From Thalassoglobus sp. JC818 (GTDB lineage Bacteria; Planctomycetota; Planctomycetia; Planctomycetales; Planctomycetaceae): 64,000 bases of DNA. The stretch's first letter is position 1, and each line of letters begins with the position of its first letter. This document shows positions 19,239-27,553 of this stretch, piece by piece. The notes under the pieces are model-generated. The model did no database searches and had not been told where the DNA came from. It saw nothing but the letters and a program-made list of their open reading frames with translations. The translations under genes and the position numbers were made by a program. The stretch is taken from the NCBI RefSeq assembly GCF_040717535.1, contig NZ_JBFEFI010000004.1, positions 682,001-746,000 on the forward strand, given 5' to 3'.

Positions 19239-21539
19239 CTACTTCTTTAGAATCTCGTGAAGAACTCTTGGTGGCGACATGGGCAACTCATGCATGCGAA
19301 CACCAATGGCGTCATACAGTGCGGAGTTGAGTGCTGCCGGCGGTGGACAGATTGGGACTTCGCCAACGCCTCGTACACCGTAAGGATGATCAGGATTGGG
19401 CACTTCGACGATGATTGTCTCGATGCTTGGAATATCGAAACAAGTCGGCATGCGGTAGTCGAGGAAGTTGGCGTTCGTCAGCAGACCGTCTCGGTTGTAG
19501 ATGTACTCTTCGTTCAGAGCCCATCCGATTCCCTGAACGGCGCCTCCCTGCATTTGCCCTTCGACGTATGCGGGATGAATGGCTGTGCCCGCGTCCTGAG
19601 CAGCTGTGTATCGCAGGATGCGAACTTTCCCCGTGTCCGGATCAGCCTCAAGATCAACACAATGGACTCCGAAGGCGTTGCTCGAAGCTGGTGCGCTGAT
19701 GCTGGCCGAAGCTGTGATTGACTCTCCAGTCGCGATGATCTTGCCAGCGAGATCTTTGAAGCTGATCGATTGGTTGCCGGGTCCTGAGATCGTTCCGTTG
19801 TCTTCATAGCGGACGTCGGTCGTATCACACTCCCAGATTTTTGCCGCTCGGGCACACATCAGTTCTCGAATCTTGATCCCAGCTTCGTAGACCGCCATTC
19901 CGGTCGCCAGCGTCACTCGGCTTCCGCCAGTGACGTCGGTGTATCCCACGGAATCCGTGTCAGCGACAATCGGTTGGACGTCTTCTGCGGTGATTCCGAG
20001 CGTCTCGGCAAGCTGCATCGCCAGTGAGGTTCTCGTTCCGCCAATATCTGTTGAGCCTTCGACGAGAGTCACTTTTCCATCGGTGTTGACGTTAACAGTG
20101 ACACTCGATTTGAGTCCAGCATTGAACCAGAATCCGGACGCGATGCCGCGTCCTCGGTTGGGACCTTCGAGCGGAGAATTGTAATGCTCGCTTTCGCGAA
20201 TGGCGTTCAAGCACTCGACGAGTCCAACACGCGGATAGACCACTCCATCCGGGCGGCGGGTTCCTTCCTGGGCGGCGTTCTCGATGCGGAAGGTCAACTT
20301 GTCGACGTTGAGTTGATCGGCAACTTCGTCGATCACAGCTTCAACGGCGAAGGCTGCATTGGTCGATCCGGGAGCACGATAGGCGTTTGTGCGTGGCTTG
20401 TTGACACAGACGTCGTAACCTTCGACTCGTGCATTCGGAATGTTGTAGCAAGCGAAAATGCACATGCAGCCCGGGTTGATCGGTGATCCGGGATACGCTC
20501 CTGCTTCGTAGGCGAGATAGGCTTCGCCTGCGACAATTTTCCCGTCGCGATTTGCTCCGATTTTGACGCGAATGTAGGAACCCGGAGTCGGTCCGGTCGA
20601 TTGGAAGACGTCAGTCCGGGACATCGTCACTTTGACTGGTCGCCCCGATTTCTTGGACAACAAAACCGCAACCGGTTGCTCATAGACGGAAATCTTCCCA
20701 CCGAAGCCCCCGCCAATCTCCTGGGGAACAACTTTGATCCAGGTGAGCGGAATTTCCAGAAGCTCAGCAACTTGCTGACGGACAGTGAAGGCGCCCTGAG
20801 TGCTCGTCCAGATCGTGCATCGTCCGTCTCCATGCCAGAGTGCGGTCGATGTGTGTGGCTCGATGTAGCCTTGATGAACGGTCGCCGTTCGGAATTCGCG
20901 TTCGACAACGACATCCGCAGCTGAAAAGGCGTCGTCGGGATCACCTTGCTCGTAGAGAAACTTCTCTGCAACGTTCGAAGGTTGATCGGAGATGACTTCC
21001 CCGAATTCGACCGTCCGTACGTCGTCATTCAAGACCGCCGCGTCGGGCTTCATTGCTTCGACAACATCGATGACAACCGGCAGTTTTTCGTATTGGACTT
21101 CAATCAGCCGAGCTGCTTCTTCGGCGATGTGAATGGTGTCAGCAGCGACAGCAGCAATGGGGTGGCCCTGATAAAGAACTTTGTCTTTGGCGAGGATATT
21201 TGCACTCAGGTGTCGGAGATTGACCGCACCCTCTCCGAGTTCTGCGATTCGATCTCCAACTTCGGGAAGATCAGCACCGGTGACGACTGCTCGCACGCCG
21301 GGCAAAGCTTCTGCACGCGACGTATCAATGGAGACGATCTTCGCATGGGCGACAGGGCTTCGAAGCACGTAGCCATGCAGCATTCCGGAGAGGCGGACAT
21401 CGGCGCCGTACTTGGCGCGGCCGGTGACTTTATCCGCTCCATCATGGCGGACCGGACGCGTGCCGATCACCTGATACTCTCGATCATGATGTCTGACGGT
21501 CTTCGAGCCGTTGGTCGCGGGGCCTTCTGCAATCGACAT
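19239..21539 (-). CDS. Xanthine dehydrogenase-family molybdopterin-binding subunit
   Basis: Large molybdenum-cofactor subunit (766 residues) of a hydroxylase in the xanthine oxidase/aldehyde oxidase family. The N-terminal a/b hammerhead domain starts GTRPVRHDGADKVTGRAKY. Cofactor contacts include QEIGGGFGGK and AYRAPGSTNAAFAVE. The likely catalytic glutamate is in YGVRGVGEVPICPPPAALN near residue 725. Partners carrying FAD and [2Fe-2S] are not adjacent on this side, so they must be encoded elsewhere or upstream of a different promoter. Substrate is unknown. The AYRAPG loop differs from the AYRCSFR of true CO dehydrogenase, so that function is unlikely. It could use molybdopterin made with moaD/moaE from the same window. 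Confidence 0.88.
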   Translation of the reverse strand: MSIAEGPATNGSKTVRHHDREYQVIGTRPVRHDGADKVTGRAKYGADVRLSGMLHGYVLRSPVAHAKIVSIDTSRAEALPGVRAVVTGADLPEVGDRIAELGEGAVNLRHLSANILAKDKVLYQGHPIAAVAADTIHIAEEAARLIEVQYEKLPVVIDVVEAMKPDAAVLNDDVRTVEFGEVISDQPSNVAEKFLYEQGDPDDAFSAADVVVEREFRTATVHQGYIEPHTSTALWHGDGRCTIWTSTQGAFTVRQQVAELLEIPLTWIKVVPQEIGGGFGGKISVYEQPVAVLLSKKSGRPVKVTMSRTDVFQSTGPTPGSYIRVKIGANRDGKIVAGEAYLAYEAGAYPGSPINPGCMCIFACYNIPNARVEGYDVCVNKPRTNAYRAPGSTNAAFAVEAVIDEVADQLNVDKLTFRIENAAQEGTRRPDGVVYPRVGLVECLNAIRESEHYNSPLEGPNRGRGIASGFWFNAGLKSSVTVNVNTDGKVTLVEGSTDIGGTRTSLAMQLAETLGITAEDVQPIVADTDSVGYTDVTGGSRVTLATGMAVYEAGIKIRELMCARAAKIWECDTTDVRYEDNGTISGPGNQSISFKDLAGKIIATGESITASASISAPASSNAFGVHCVDLEADPDTGKVRILRYTAAQDAGTAIHPAYVEGQMQGGAVQGIGWALNEEYIYNRDGLLTNANFLDYRMPTCFDIPSIETIIVEVPNPDHPYGVRGVGEVPICPPPAALNSALYDAIGVRMHELPMSPPRVLHEILKK

Positions 21540-21659
21540 TCATTCTCTCCTGAGTGCGGATGGTATCCCAACTTTGTACGAAGAGGCATTTGAACTGGCA
21601 AGCTTCAACACTTACTGATGACAGGATTTCGCACGACTGGGGTTATCGCCGATCGATCC

Positions 21660-21680
21660 GACGCGTGCTATGATGGCCCT
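21660..21680 (+). promoter_or_regulatory. Possible extended -10 promoter for mgtE
   Basis: TGC-TATGAT (21666-21674) is an extended -10-like element about 45 bases before the mgtE ATG. No good -35 hexamer lies 17 bases upstream, which is allowed for extended -10 promoters. The leader is too short and lacks the features for an M-box magnesium riboswitch. Confidence 0.3.
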
Positions 21681-21716
21681 CACTTGATTGCGTGAATTCT
21701 TCGCGGACCTTTCTCC

Positions 21717-23078
21717 ATGAGCTCTTCAATCTTTCATTCGCTGCTTGAGCCAGACATCGTTCAGATGATTCAAGGGAACGATGAACTCGGCCTGCGCGAG
21801 TTTTGCACGGCGCTCTATCCGGGTGTCGTTGCAGAGATTCTGGAAGATATGGAACCGGAGGAAGCATGGAAGGTTCTTAAGCATGCTCCCGCTGCGACAC
21901 AAGGGGAAATCTTTCCGTTCTTCGACATCAGTTTTCAGATCAAACTCGTCGAACTCGTGGGAGACAAACCTCTCTCGCGGATCATCGAAGAAATGTCAGG
22001 CGACGACCGTGTCGACCTCCTCGAGCGGATGGACCCCGACCATGTCGAGACGGTTCTGAGGCTTGTGGCCCAAGCGGAGCGAAGTGACATTCGCAAGCTG
22101 CTCTCCTATCCGGAGTACAGTGCTGGCTCGATTATGACGACCGAGTACGCGTCGTTGCCAGCTGATATTTCGGTCAAGGAAGCACTGGAACGACTGCGGG
22201 TTCAGGCACCGAGTCGTGAAACGATTTACTACATTTACATTACCGATGAAGGCCGGCATCTGCTGGGGTTTCTGTCGCTTCGAAAACTCATTCTCGCCAA
22301 GCCGACAACGCGACTTGAAGAGATCATGCAGCGTGATGTGATTTGCGTGCGAGTCGACGACGATCAGGAACATGTCGCCAACGAGATTGCCCGCTACGAC
22401 TTTATCGCGATCCCGGTTGTCGACAATCAAAACCGACTCGTCGGGATTGTGACTCACGATGATGCAGCCGACGTCATGCAGGAAGAAGCGACGGAAGACG
22501 CCCACCTGCTCGGTGCGGTCCAACCGCTCGAAGACGGGTACGTTGCGACGCCGTTTCTTGAACTGGCCTGGAAGCGTGGAGTCTGGCTGGTGATCCTTCT
22601 GTTCGCTGCCTCGATGACAGCGAAAGTTCTTCAATACTTCGATCCCGGAGATGGGGGAACCTGGATGGTTCTCTTCCTGCCGATGGTGCTTGCGAGTGGA
22701 GGAAATGCGGGCTCTCAATCCGCAACACTCGTGATTCGAGCACTCGCACTTCATGAAACAGACGGACGTGTTTCCTGGATCGCCTGGAGAGAAGTTCGCA
22801 TCGGTGCCTTGCTCGGCTCAATCCTGGCGCTGATTTCGTTTGTCGTCGCATTCCTGATGATTGGCATTCAGGCATCTCTTGTTGTGACTTTAACGGTTTT
22901 TCTGGTCGTCACGGTGGGAACGTTATCCGGAGCGATGCTTCCGCTCGGACTGAAAAGGCTGGGAATGGACCCCGCGTTCATGTCCAATCCGCTCATCGCT
23001 GCACTGAGCGACATGCTGGGAGTGATTATTTACTACTCCACAGCCAATGCGATCGTTCAACTCTTTGCGACAGCCTGA
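21717..23078 (+). CDS. mgtE: MgtE-type magnesium transporter
   Basis: Homodimeric Mg2+ channel/transporter, 453 residues. Domains in order: a cytoplasmic N domain of helical repeats (about 1-130, with LEDMEPEEAWKVLKH and VDLLERMDPD), two CBS domains (about 135-260, with IPVVDNQNRLVGIVTHDDAADVM), the connecting plug helix, and five membrane helices. The pore signature GGNAGSQSATLVIRAL is present near residue 330. The CBS and N domains close the pore when cytoplasmic magnesium is high. It is divergent from the molybdenum hydroxylase gene with 177 bases between. Confidence 0.95.
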   Translation: MSSSIFHSLLEPDIVQMIQGNDELGLREFCTALYPGVVAEILEDMEPEEAWKVLKHAPAATQGEIFPFFDISFQIKLVELVGDKPLSRIIEEMSGDDRVDLLERMDPDHVETVLRLVAQAERSDIRKLLSYPEYSAGSIMTTEYASLPADISVKEALERLRVQAPSRETIYYIYITDEGRHLLGFLSLRKLILAKPTTRLEEIMQRDVICVRVDDDQEHVANEIARYDFIAIPVVDNQNRLVGIVTHDDAADVMQEEATEDAHLLGAVQPLEDGYVATPFLELAWKRGVWLVILLFAASMTAKVLQYFDPGDGGTWMVLFLPMVLASGGNAGSQSATLVIRALALHETDGRVSWIAWREVRIGALLGSILALISFVVAFLMIGIQASLVVTLTVFLVVTVGTLSGAMLPLGLKRLGMDPAFMSNPLIAALSDMLGVIIYYSTANAIVQLFATA

Positions 23079-23305
23079 AAGAGGCCTGAAAACTCGTCTC
23101 GCATCAAGCGGGGTTTCGAAAGACAATACAATTCACCCGACCTGCGATCGCATCCAGAGCGTATGATATGTGGGACAGCCCGAGGAAATTGCGTTTCCTA
23201 AAGACGGGCTAATTCGACGGGTAAAATGGTCCTCGCTTCATTTGCATGCAGATTCGCAGGGACTGATTCGATAGTTGCTTACTTGTTTCAGCAGAGAGGC
23301 AGGAC

Positions 23306-23995
23306 ATGGTCCGGTCGACTGGTTACAACGGAATCCTTGTACTTCTTCATCTCATCTTCGTCATTCCGGTGAACGCTCAGGGCTCGCGTTCACTGCCCAC
23401 GGAGACTCGCTCGCTGGACGTGCAAGCGGATCGCGCTCAACAAGAGTACCTGAACTCGCTGTTCGAACTCTCAAAGAATTACGAACAAATTGGTGCGATC
23501 GACAAGTCGAAACAAATGCTCAACGCAATTCTGACCGTGATGCCCGAAGCCGAAGCGGTCAAGAAAAAACTTGAGGAATATGATAACGCGGTCTTCGAAG
23601 ATCAGGTCCGAACATTCGACCTCGACACTTCTTTGGGATGGACACAATCGGGGATTCGCGTTACCAAAGGGAAACCGATTCGCGTTGAAGCGACCGGGAG
23701 TTACAAATTCATTGTCAATGCAGACCTTGGCCCCGAGGGTTACGATAGTAACAGCGCCGCTCGTGATCTCGTTCACGGAATCCCCACGGGAGCTTTAATG
23801 GCGGTGATTGCTCCGACTTCGGCCCCGAAAGGTTCGAAGAAGAAGAGCCCCGAACTCGAGCCGTTTCTGATTGGAGAGCAAACAGAGTTCGTCCCGGAAG
23901 AGTCGGGAACACTTCTCCTGAAAGTGAACACACCTCCACTTGCCAAATGCATTGGCAAACTCAAAATCATACTGAGCGGAAACATTTCTCGATAG
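23306..23995 (+). CDS. Secreted protein with PA-IL-lectin-like beta domain
   Basis: A 229-residue exported protein. A signal peptide (ILVLLHLIFVIPVNAQG) is followed by a helical stretch of about 70 residues resembling a single TPR-like unit (SLFELSKNYEQIGAIDKSK). The rest is beta-rich: IRVTKGKPIRVEATGSYKF, then GIPTGALMAVIAP, FLIGEQTEFVPEESGTLLLKV and a closing LKIILSG. This order of strands resembles the PA-IL galactose-binding lectin fold, where glycine-rich turns and asparagines bind calcium and sugar; the resemblance is weak and the binding residues are not assured. It precedes the phosphatase gene by 74 bases in the same direction. Confidence 0.6.
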   Translation: MVRSTGYNGILVLLHLIFVIPVNAQGSRSLPTETRSLDVQADRAQQEYLNSLFELSKNYEQIGAIDKSKQMLNAILTVMPEAEAVKKKLEEYDNAVFEDQVRTFDLDTSLGWTQSGIRVTKGKPIRVEATGSYKFIVNADLGPEGYDSNSAARDLVHGIPTGALMAVIAPTSAPKGSKKKSPELEPFLIGEQTEFVPEESGTLLLKVNTPPLAKCIGKLKIILSGNISR

Positions 23996-24069
23996 TTCTT
24001 ATCACCGCAAGCGAGGAGTCGTTCTGACTTGATGCTTGAGGATACTGCGTCCATCAAAGAAGGTTCTCA

Positions 24070-24861
24070 GTGGTTTTTCCTAGAAAGATTGACGGCCCCG
24101 TTGCGGTCATTGGCGATATTCATGGACAAGTTGACAAACTCTTGCGGGTCATCGAACAGTTGCGTGAGATGCCCGATTATCAAGAACGATGGATCGTCTT
24201 CATTGGCGATCTCGTCGACCGTGGTCCTGACCCGTGCGGTGCAATCGAACTGTTCATTGAGTTGGTCTGCGATCACCCGAAGACAACAATCGTCTCGGGG
24301 AATCATGAACTTGCGATGGCTGGCTCTTTAGGTCTGTTCGAAGGAGCAGAAGCCAACCATTGGGGCGAAAGGTGGATCGACCATTACGGTTCAGAACAGA
24401 CCTTCGCCAGCTACGGAGTCGCAGCAGGGAACCTTCCTGAACTTCGACTCATGACACCGGAGACGCACCTGCAAGTCCTGATGCACGCTCCCTGGATCGT
24501 CGAACACCCCGATTACCTCTTTGTTCACTCCGGTCTTGATCCCGAAGAAGGTCTGCAATCACAGCTTGAGACACTTCGCTCGAGGGACTTTCAGCTTCGT
24601 CGTCCGGAATGGCTCTGCTCCAAGACACTTCCGTTTCACAGCCCGCCAAGCGAATGCCTGCAGGTAGTCGTTTCTGGCCATGCACATGTGCCGCAGGTGA
24701 TCTTTGCCAAGAAACGCATTCTGATCGACACGACGGGAGGCAGAGAAGGCAGCCTCAGCTGTGTTTTGCTACCAGAGAATCAAGTCATCAATTCGGATGA
24801 CTTTTTCGCGCTGCCGCCACGGTTTTCACCGGAGTCGGAAATCGCGGAAGTCGCTCTCTAA
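24070..24861 (+). CDS. PPP-family metallophosphoesterase (Ser/Thr phosphatase 1-like)
   Basis: Cytoplasmic calcineurin-like phosphoesterase of 263 residues. All metal-binding motifs of the PPP family are present in order: GDIHG (near residue 16), GDLVDRGPD, GNHELAM, FVHSGLDP and GHAHVPQ. Bacterial relatives include PrpA/PrpB and ApaH-type enzymes; protein phosphatase and dinucleoside-tetraphosphate hydrolase activities are both possible. The GTG at 24070 is used because the motif GDIHG follows at the normal distance. It converges with the MFS gene, the stops being 43 bases apart. Confidence 0.87.
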   Translation: MVFPRKIDGPVAVIGDIHGQVDKLLRVIEQLREMPDYQERWIVFIGDLVDRGPDPCGAIELFIELVCDHPKTTIVSGNHELAMAGSLGLFEGAEANHWGERWIDHYGSEQTFASYGVAAGNLPELRLMTPETHLQVLMHAPWIVEHPDYLFVHSGLDPEEGLQSQLETLRSRDFQLRRPEWLCSKTLPFHSPPSECLQVVVSGHAHVPQVIFAKKRILIDTTGGREGSLSCVLLPENQVINSDDFFALPPRFSPESEIAEVAL

Positions 24862-24903
24862 TTCATTCTCGTCATCCCCGCGAACACATCGAAGCTGGCA
24901 CAA

Positions 24904-26253
24904 CTACTGCCGGAGGCACGCCTCGCTGGTCTTTGGGTCATTCTGAATGACGGCACTCAAGGATGGTCGAGAGTCGCCACATGCGACGCTGTGAGCATGG
25001 CGGACTTGAGCTTCTCTCTCCATCTTCTTGCGATGCATCAAGACATCAGCATCGACAAGTTTGGAGGTCAGCAGGCCATAAGTGATTCCAACGACTCCGA
25101 GTGTTCCACTGACGACAAAGAACATCGGATGGAAACCGTAATGGTCGATGATCCAGCCCAGAAACGGTGCAGTGAGAATCGTCCCTAAATCAATCGCTGC
25201 CAGCGTGACTGTCGTTCCGGTTCCGCGGTACTGTTCGGGGAATGCTCCCGCTCCCATGGAAACGACACACGGAAAGAGCAGTGCATGGCCGAAACCGAGA
25301 CACATGGCCGGCATGATGAAGTGAAAGTCTTGCGTCACAAACGTCATCAGGAAGTGTCCCAGCGAATGCGAACACAACCCCATCGCGATCAGGCGATGGC
25401 GTCCCACGGACTGACTCCACTGACGGGCAATAATTCTCAATGTGAACGCGGTGATGGCATAGGCTGTGAAAAACGTTCGAATGCCGCTCAGTCCGAGTTC
25501 AGTTGAATACCGCGTGAGAAATGTCATCGTCACGGCGAAGCCAATGCCCATCATGACTGTCACGACCAGAACACTGGAAGGCCAGTAACGGACGACAAGT
25601 TTGTGCATCGGCGGACTGACTTCCGGCCGACGATGAACATCTTTCGACGTCAACCAGAATGCGAGACCTGTGTGCAGGAAGCCGAACAGGAAGACAAGAC
25701 CGAACAACACGTAGTACAACTGGCTGTTGTTGGGAAACGTCAGGAAGACCAGATCGCCGAGTTGTGCTCCGAGAATCATCCCCACGAAGCCGCTGGCCCC
25801 GAAGGTTCCAATGATCTCAGTTCGTCGGTCCACGGGAGCGAGGCTTTGAATGTATGACACCGACGACGCAAACATCCCCGACAACCCGACAACGAAGATG
25901 ATTCTCGCCAGGTAAAGCTGAATTCCGATGGACGATGACGTCATCATCAGTAATCCGCCGGTCATATTAATCGACGCACATATCAGCCAGATGCGGCGAA
26001 TTCCGAACGTATCGATTGCCTGACCGAGTAATGCTCGAAAGAACAACGAGCCGAGCAAACCGACGCTGACGATGAATCCCGTTGTTTCTTCTGTCCCCCC
26101 GAGAAACTTCACGAACTCCGCGAAGCGAAACGTCATGGTATTGGCGGTCACCATCATGACGTTGGCAGCGAACGCAATCCAGAAGCGTTTGGTGTAGATC
26201 CCCTGCGCAGAACGGTCACCGTGTTCCGGTGTCTGGGCGTGTGGATCTGTCAT
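24904..26253 (-). CDS. Major facilitator superfamily transporter
   Basis: Inner-membrane permease of 449 residues with twelve hydrophobic segments. The first half has the pattern FFRALLGQAIDTFGIRRIWL, matching the GxxxDRxGRR-like loop between helices 2 and 3. A central charged loop (TSKDVHRRPEVSPPM) separates the halves. The C-terminal tail of about 40 residues is long and basic. Substrate is not readable. No partner gene lies in the same direction, and the 5' gap to the next gene (248 bases) should hold its promoter. Confidence 0.85.
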   Translation of the reverse strand: MTDPHAQTPEHGDRSAQGIYTKRFWIAFAANVMMVTANTMTFRFAEFVKFLGGTEETTGFIVSVGLLGSLFFRALLGQAIDTFGIRRIWLICASINMTGGLLMMTSSSIGIQLYLARIIFVVGLSGMFASSVSYIQSLAPVDRRTEIIGTFGASGFVGMILGAQLGDLVFLTFPNNSQLYYVLFGLVFLFGFLHTGLAFWLTSKDVHRRPEVSPPMHKLVVRYWPSSVLVVTVMMGIGFAVTMTFLTRYSTELGLSGIRTFFTAYAITAFTLRIIARQWSQSVGRHRLIAMGLCSHSLGHFLMTFVTQDFHFIMPAMCLGFGHALLFPCVVSMGAGAFPEQYRGTGTTVTLAAIDLGTILTAPFLGWIIDHYGFHPMFFVVSGTLGVVGITYGLLTSKLVDADVLMHRKKMEREAQVRHAHSVACGDSRPSLSAVIQNDPKTSEACLRQ

Positions 26254-26501
26254 CGGGTAGAGTCTCTATCTGCAGGGTGCAGCTTGGAGGGCGGCTTGAA
26301 GAGTTGTCATAGTACCACAGTTGTCGTCTACGGACAGGGGGATTTGTACCAGTTCAGTGATTTGGACACCTCACTTCCGTGCGAAGTTCACGTCAGTTCA
26401 AGAAATGTTCATCACTTGTTCGCCAGAATGACGGTAGGCTACGCTGACCACCCCTACTGGGGACAAACGATCACATCAATAAGCGTAAATCACTGAATTC
26501 C

Positions 26502-27518
26502 ATGACTGACCAGCCCGACCGAAATACTCGTGAACCCATTCCTTCTCAGGCTGACTTTGCCAATCTAGGACGCGGGCTGTTGATGGGCGGTGCCGACATC
26601 ATCCCGGGCGTCTCGGGTGGGACCGTCGCTCTCATTCTGGGCATCTATGAGAGACTCGTCACTGCGATCAGTCATGTCGATGCGAAGCTCGTCAGGCTCG
26701 TCGCTCAGCGAAGAGTTCGAGACGCGGCGGAACGAATTGATCTGAGGCTGTTGATTCCATTGGGAATCGGAATTCTCTCCGGTGTGATCGCTCTCGGAAG
26801 TGTGATGCACACGTTGCTGGAAGATCATCGACAACTGACTTTTGCTGCCTTCTTCGGGATGATCAGCGCGAGTTGTTATCTCGTGTTTCGACTGATCGGA
26901 AAGCCGACGGCCGGCAATCTCGCTTTGCTCGCGGGAGGAGTGGTCATTGCATATGGAATCGTCTCGCTGCCCGGACTCAAAACTCCTCCAGACACACTCT
27001 GGTACGTCTTTCTCTGTGGAGCGATTGCCATCTGCGCGATGATCCTCCCCGGAATCAGCGGAGCCTTTATCCTACTCGTGCTCGGGAAGTATCACGAGAT
27101 CACCGGGATCATCAAAGAAGTTCTCAAACTCAAGCTTTCCGTTTCGTCAGTCATGACAGTCATCGTCTTCGCGTCCGGTTGCCTCATCGGACTGATTTCT
27201 TTTTCAAAACTCCTGCGATGGTTACTCGCTCACCGAACAGCACAAACGATGTCGGTGCTTTGCGGGTTCATGATCGGCTCACTCTACAAAATCTGGCCGT
27301 TTCAGATCGACACGACTCCTGACATCCATGAATTCAAACACAAACACTTCGAACCGATTCCACTGACCGACGTTCCGCTGGACGGTCAACTGGTTCTCAC
27401 GATCGCGGTTGCTGTCATTTCTGCGATCGGAGTCCTGATGTTGGAACGGCTGGGGTCACGAAAAGAGTCCATCACCCCTGAAAGTCTCCCCAGCGACCAG
27501 GACAGTCTTTCAGCTTGA
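26502..27518 (+). CDS. DUF368 membrane protein (PopT-type undecaprenyl-phosphate flippase)
   Basis: Polytopic membrane protein of 338 residues with the two signature segments of the DUF368 family, GGADIIPGVSGGTVALILG near residue 30 and CAMILPGISGAFILLVLG near residue 180; they form an inverted internal repeat around PGxSG. Members of this family (PopT) have been shown to recycle undecaprenyl phosphate across the inner membrane for cell-envelope synthesis. The assignment to the family is firm; the flippase role here is by homology. A peptidase gene follows 35 bases later in the same direction. Confidence 0.88.
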   Translation: MTDQPDRNTREPIPSQADFANLGRGLLMGGADIIPGVSGGTVALILGIYERLVTAISHVDAKLVRLVAQRRVRDAAERIDLRLLIPLGIGILSGVIALGSVMHTLLEDHRQLTFAAFFGMISASCYLVFRLIGKPTAGNLALLAGGVVIAYGIVSLPGLKTPPDTLWYVFLCGAIAICAMILPGISGAFILLVLGKYHEITGIIKEVLKLKLSVSSVMTVIVFASGCLIGLISFSKLLRWLLAHRTAQTMSVLCGFMIGSLYKIWPFQIDTTPDIHEFKHKHFEPIPLTDVPLDGQLVLTIAVAVISAIGVLMLERLGSRKESITPESLPSDQDSLSA

Positions 27519-27553
27519 TCGCGGTCCACTTCATCACGGAAGGAAACTCTCGA

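Noticed and set aside
19239-21539. Carbon monoxide dehydrogenase large subunit (CoxL)
   Set aside because: The form I active-site loop AYRCSFR is absent; the loop reads AYRAPG.
21540-21716. M-box (magnesium) riboswitch upstream of mgtE
   Set aside because: The 177-base divergent region is short and shows none of the expected stem arrangement.
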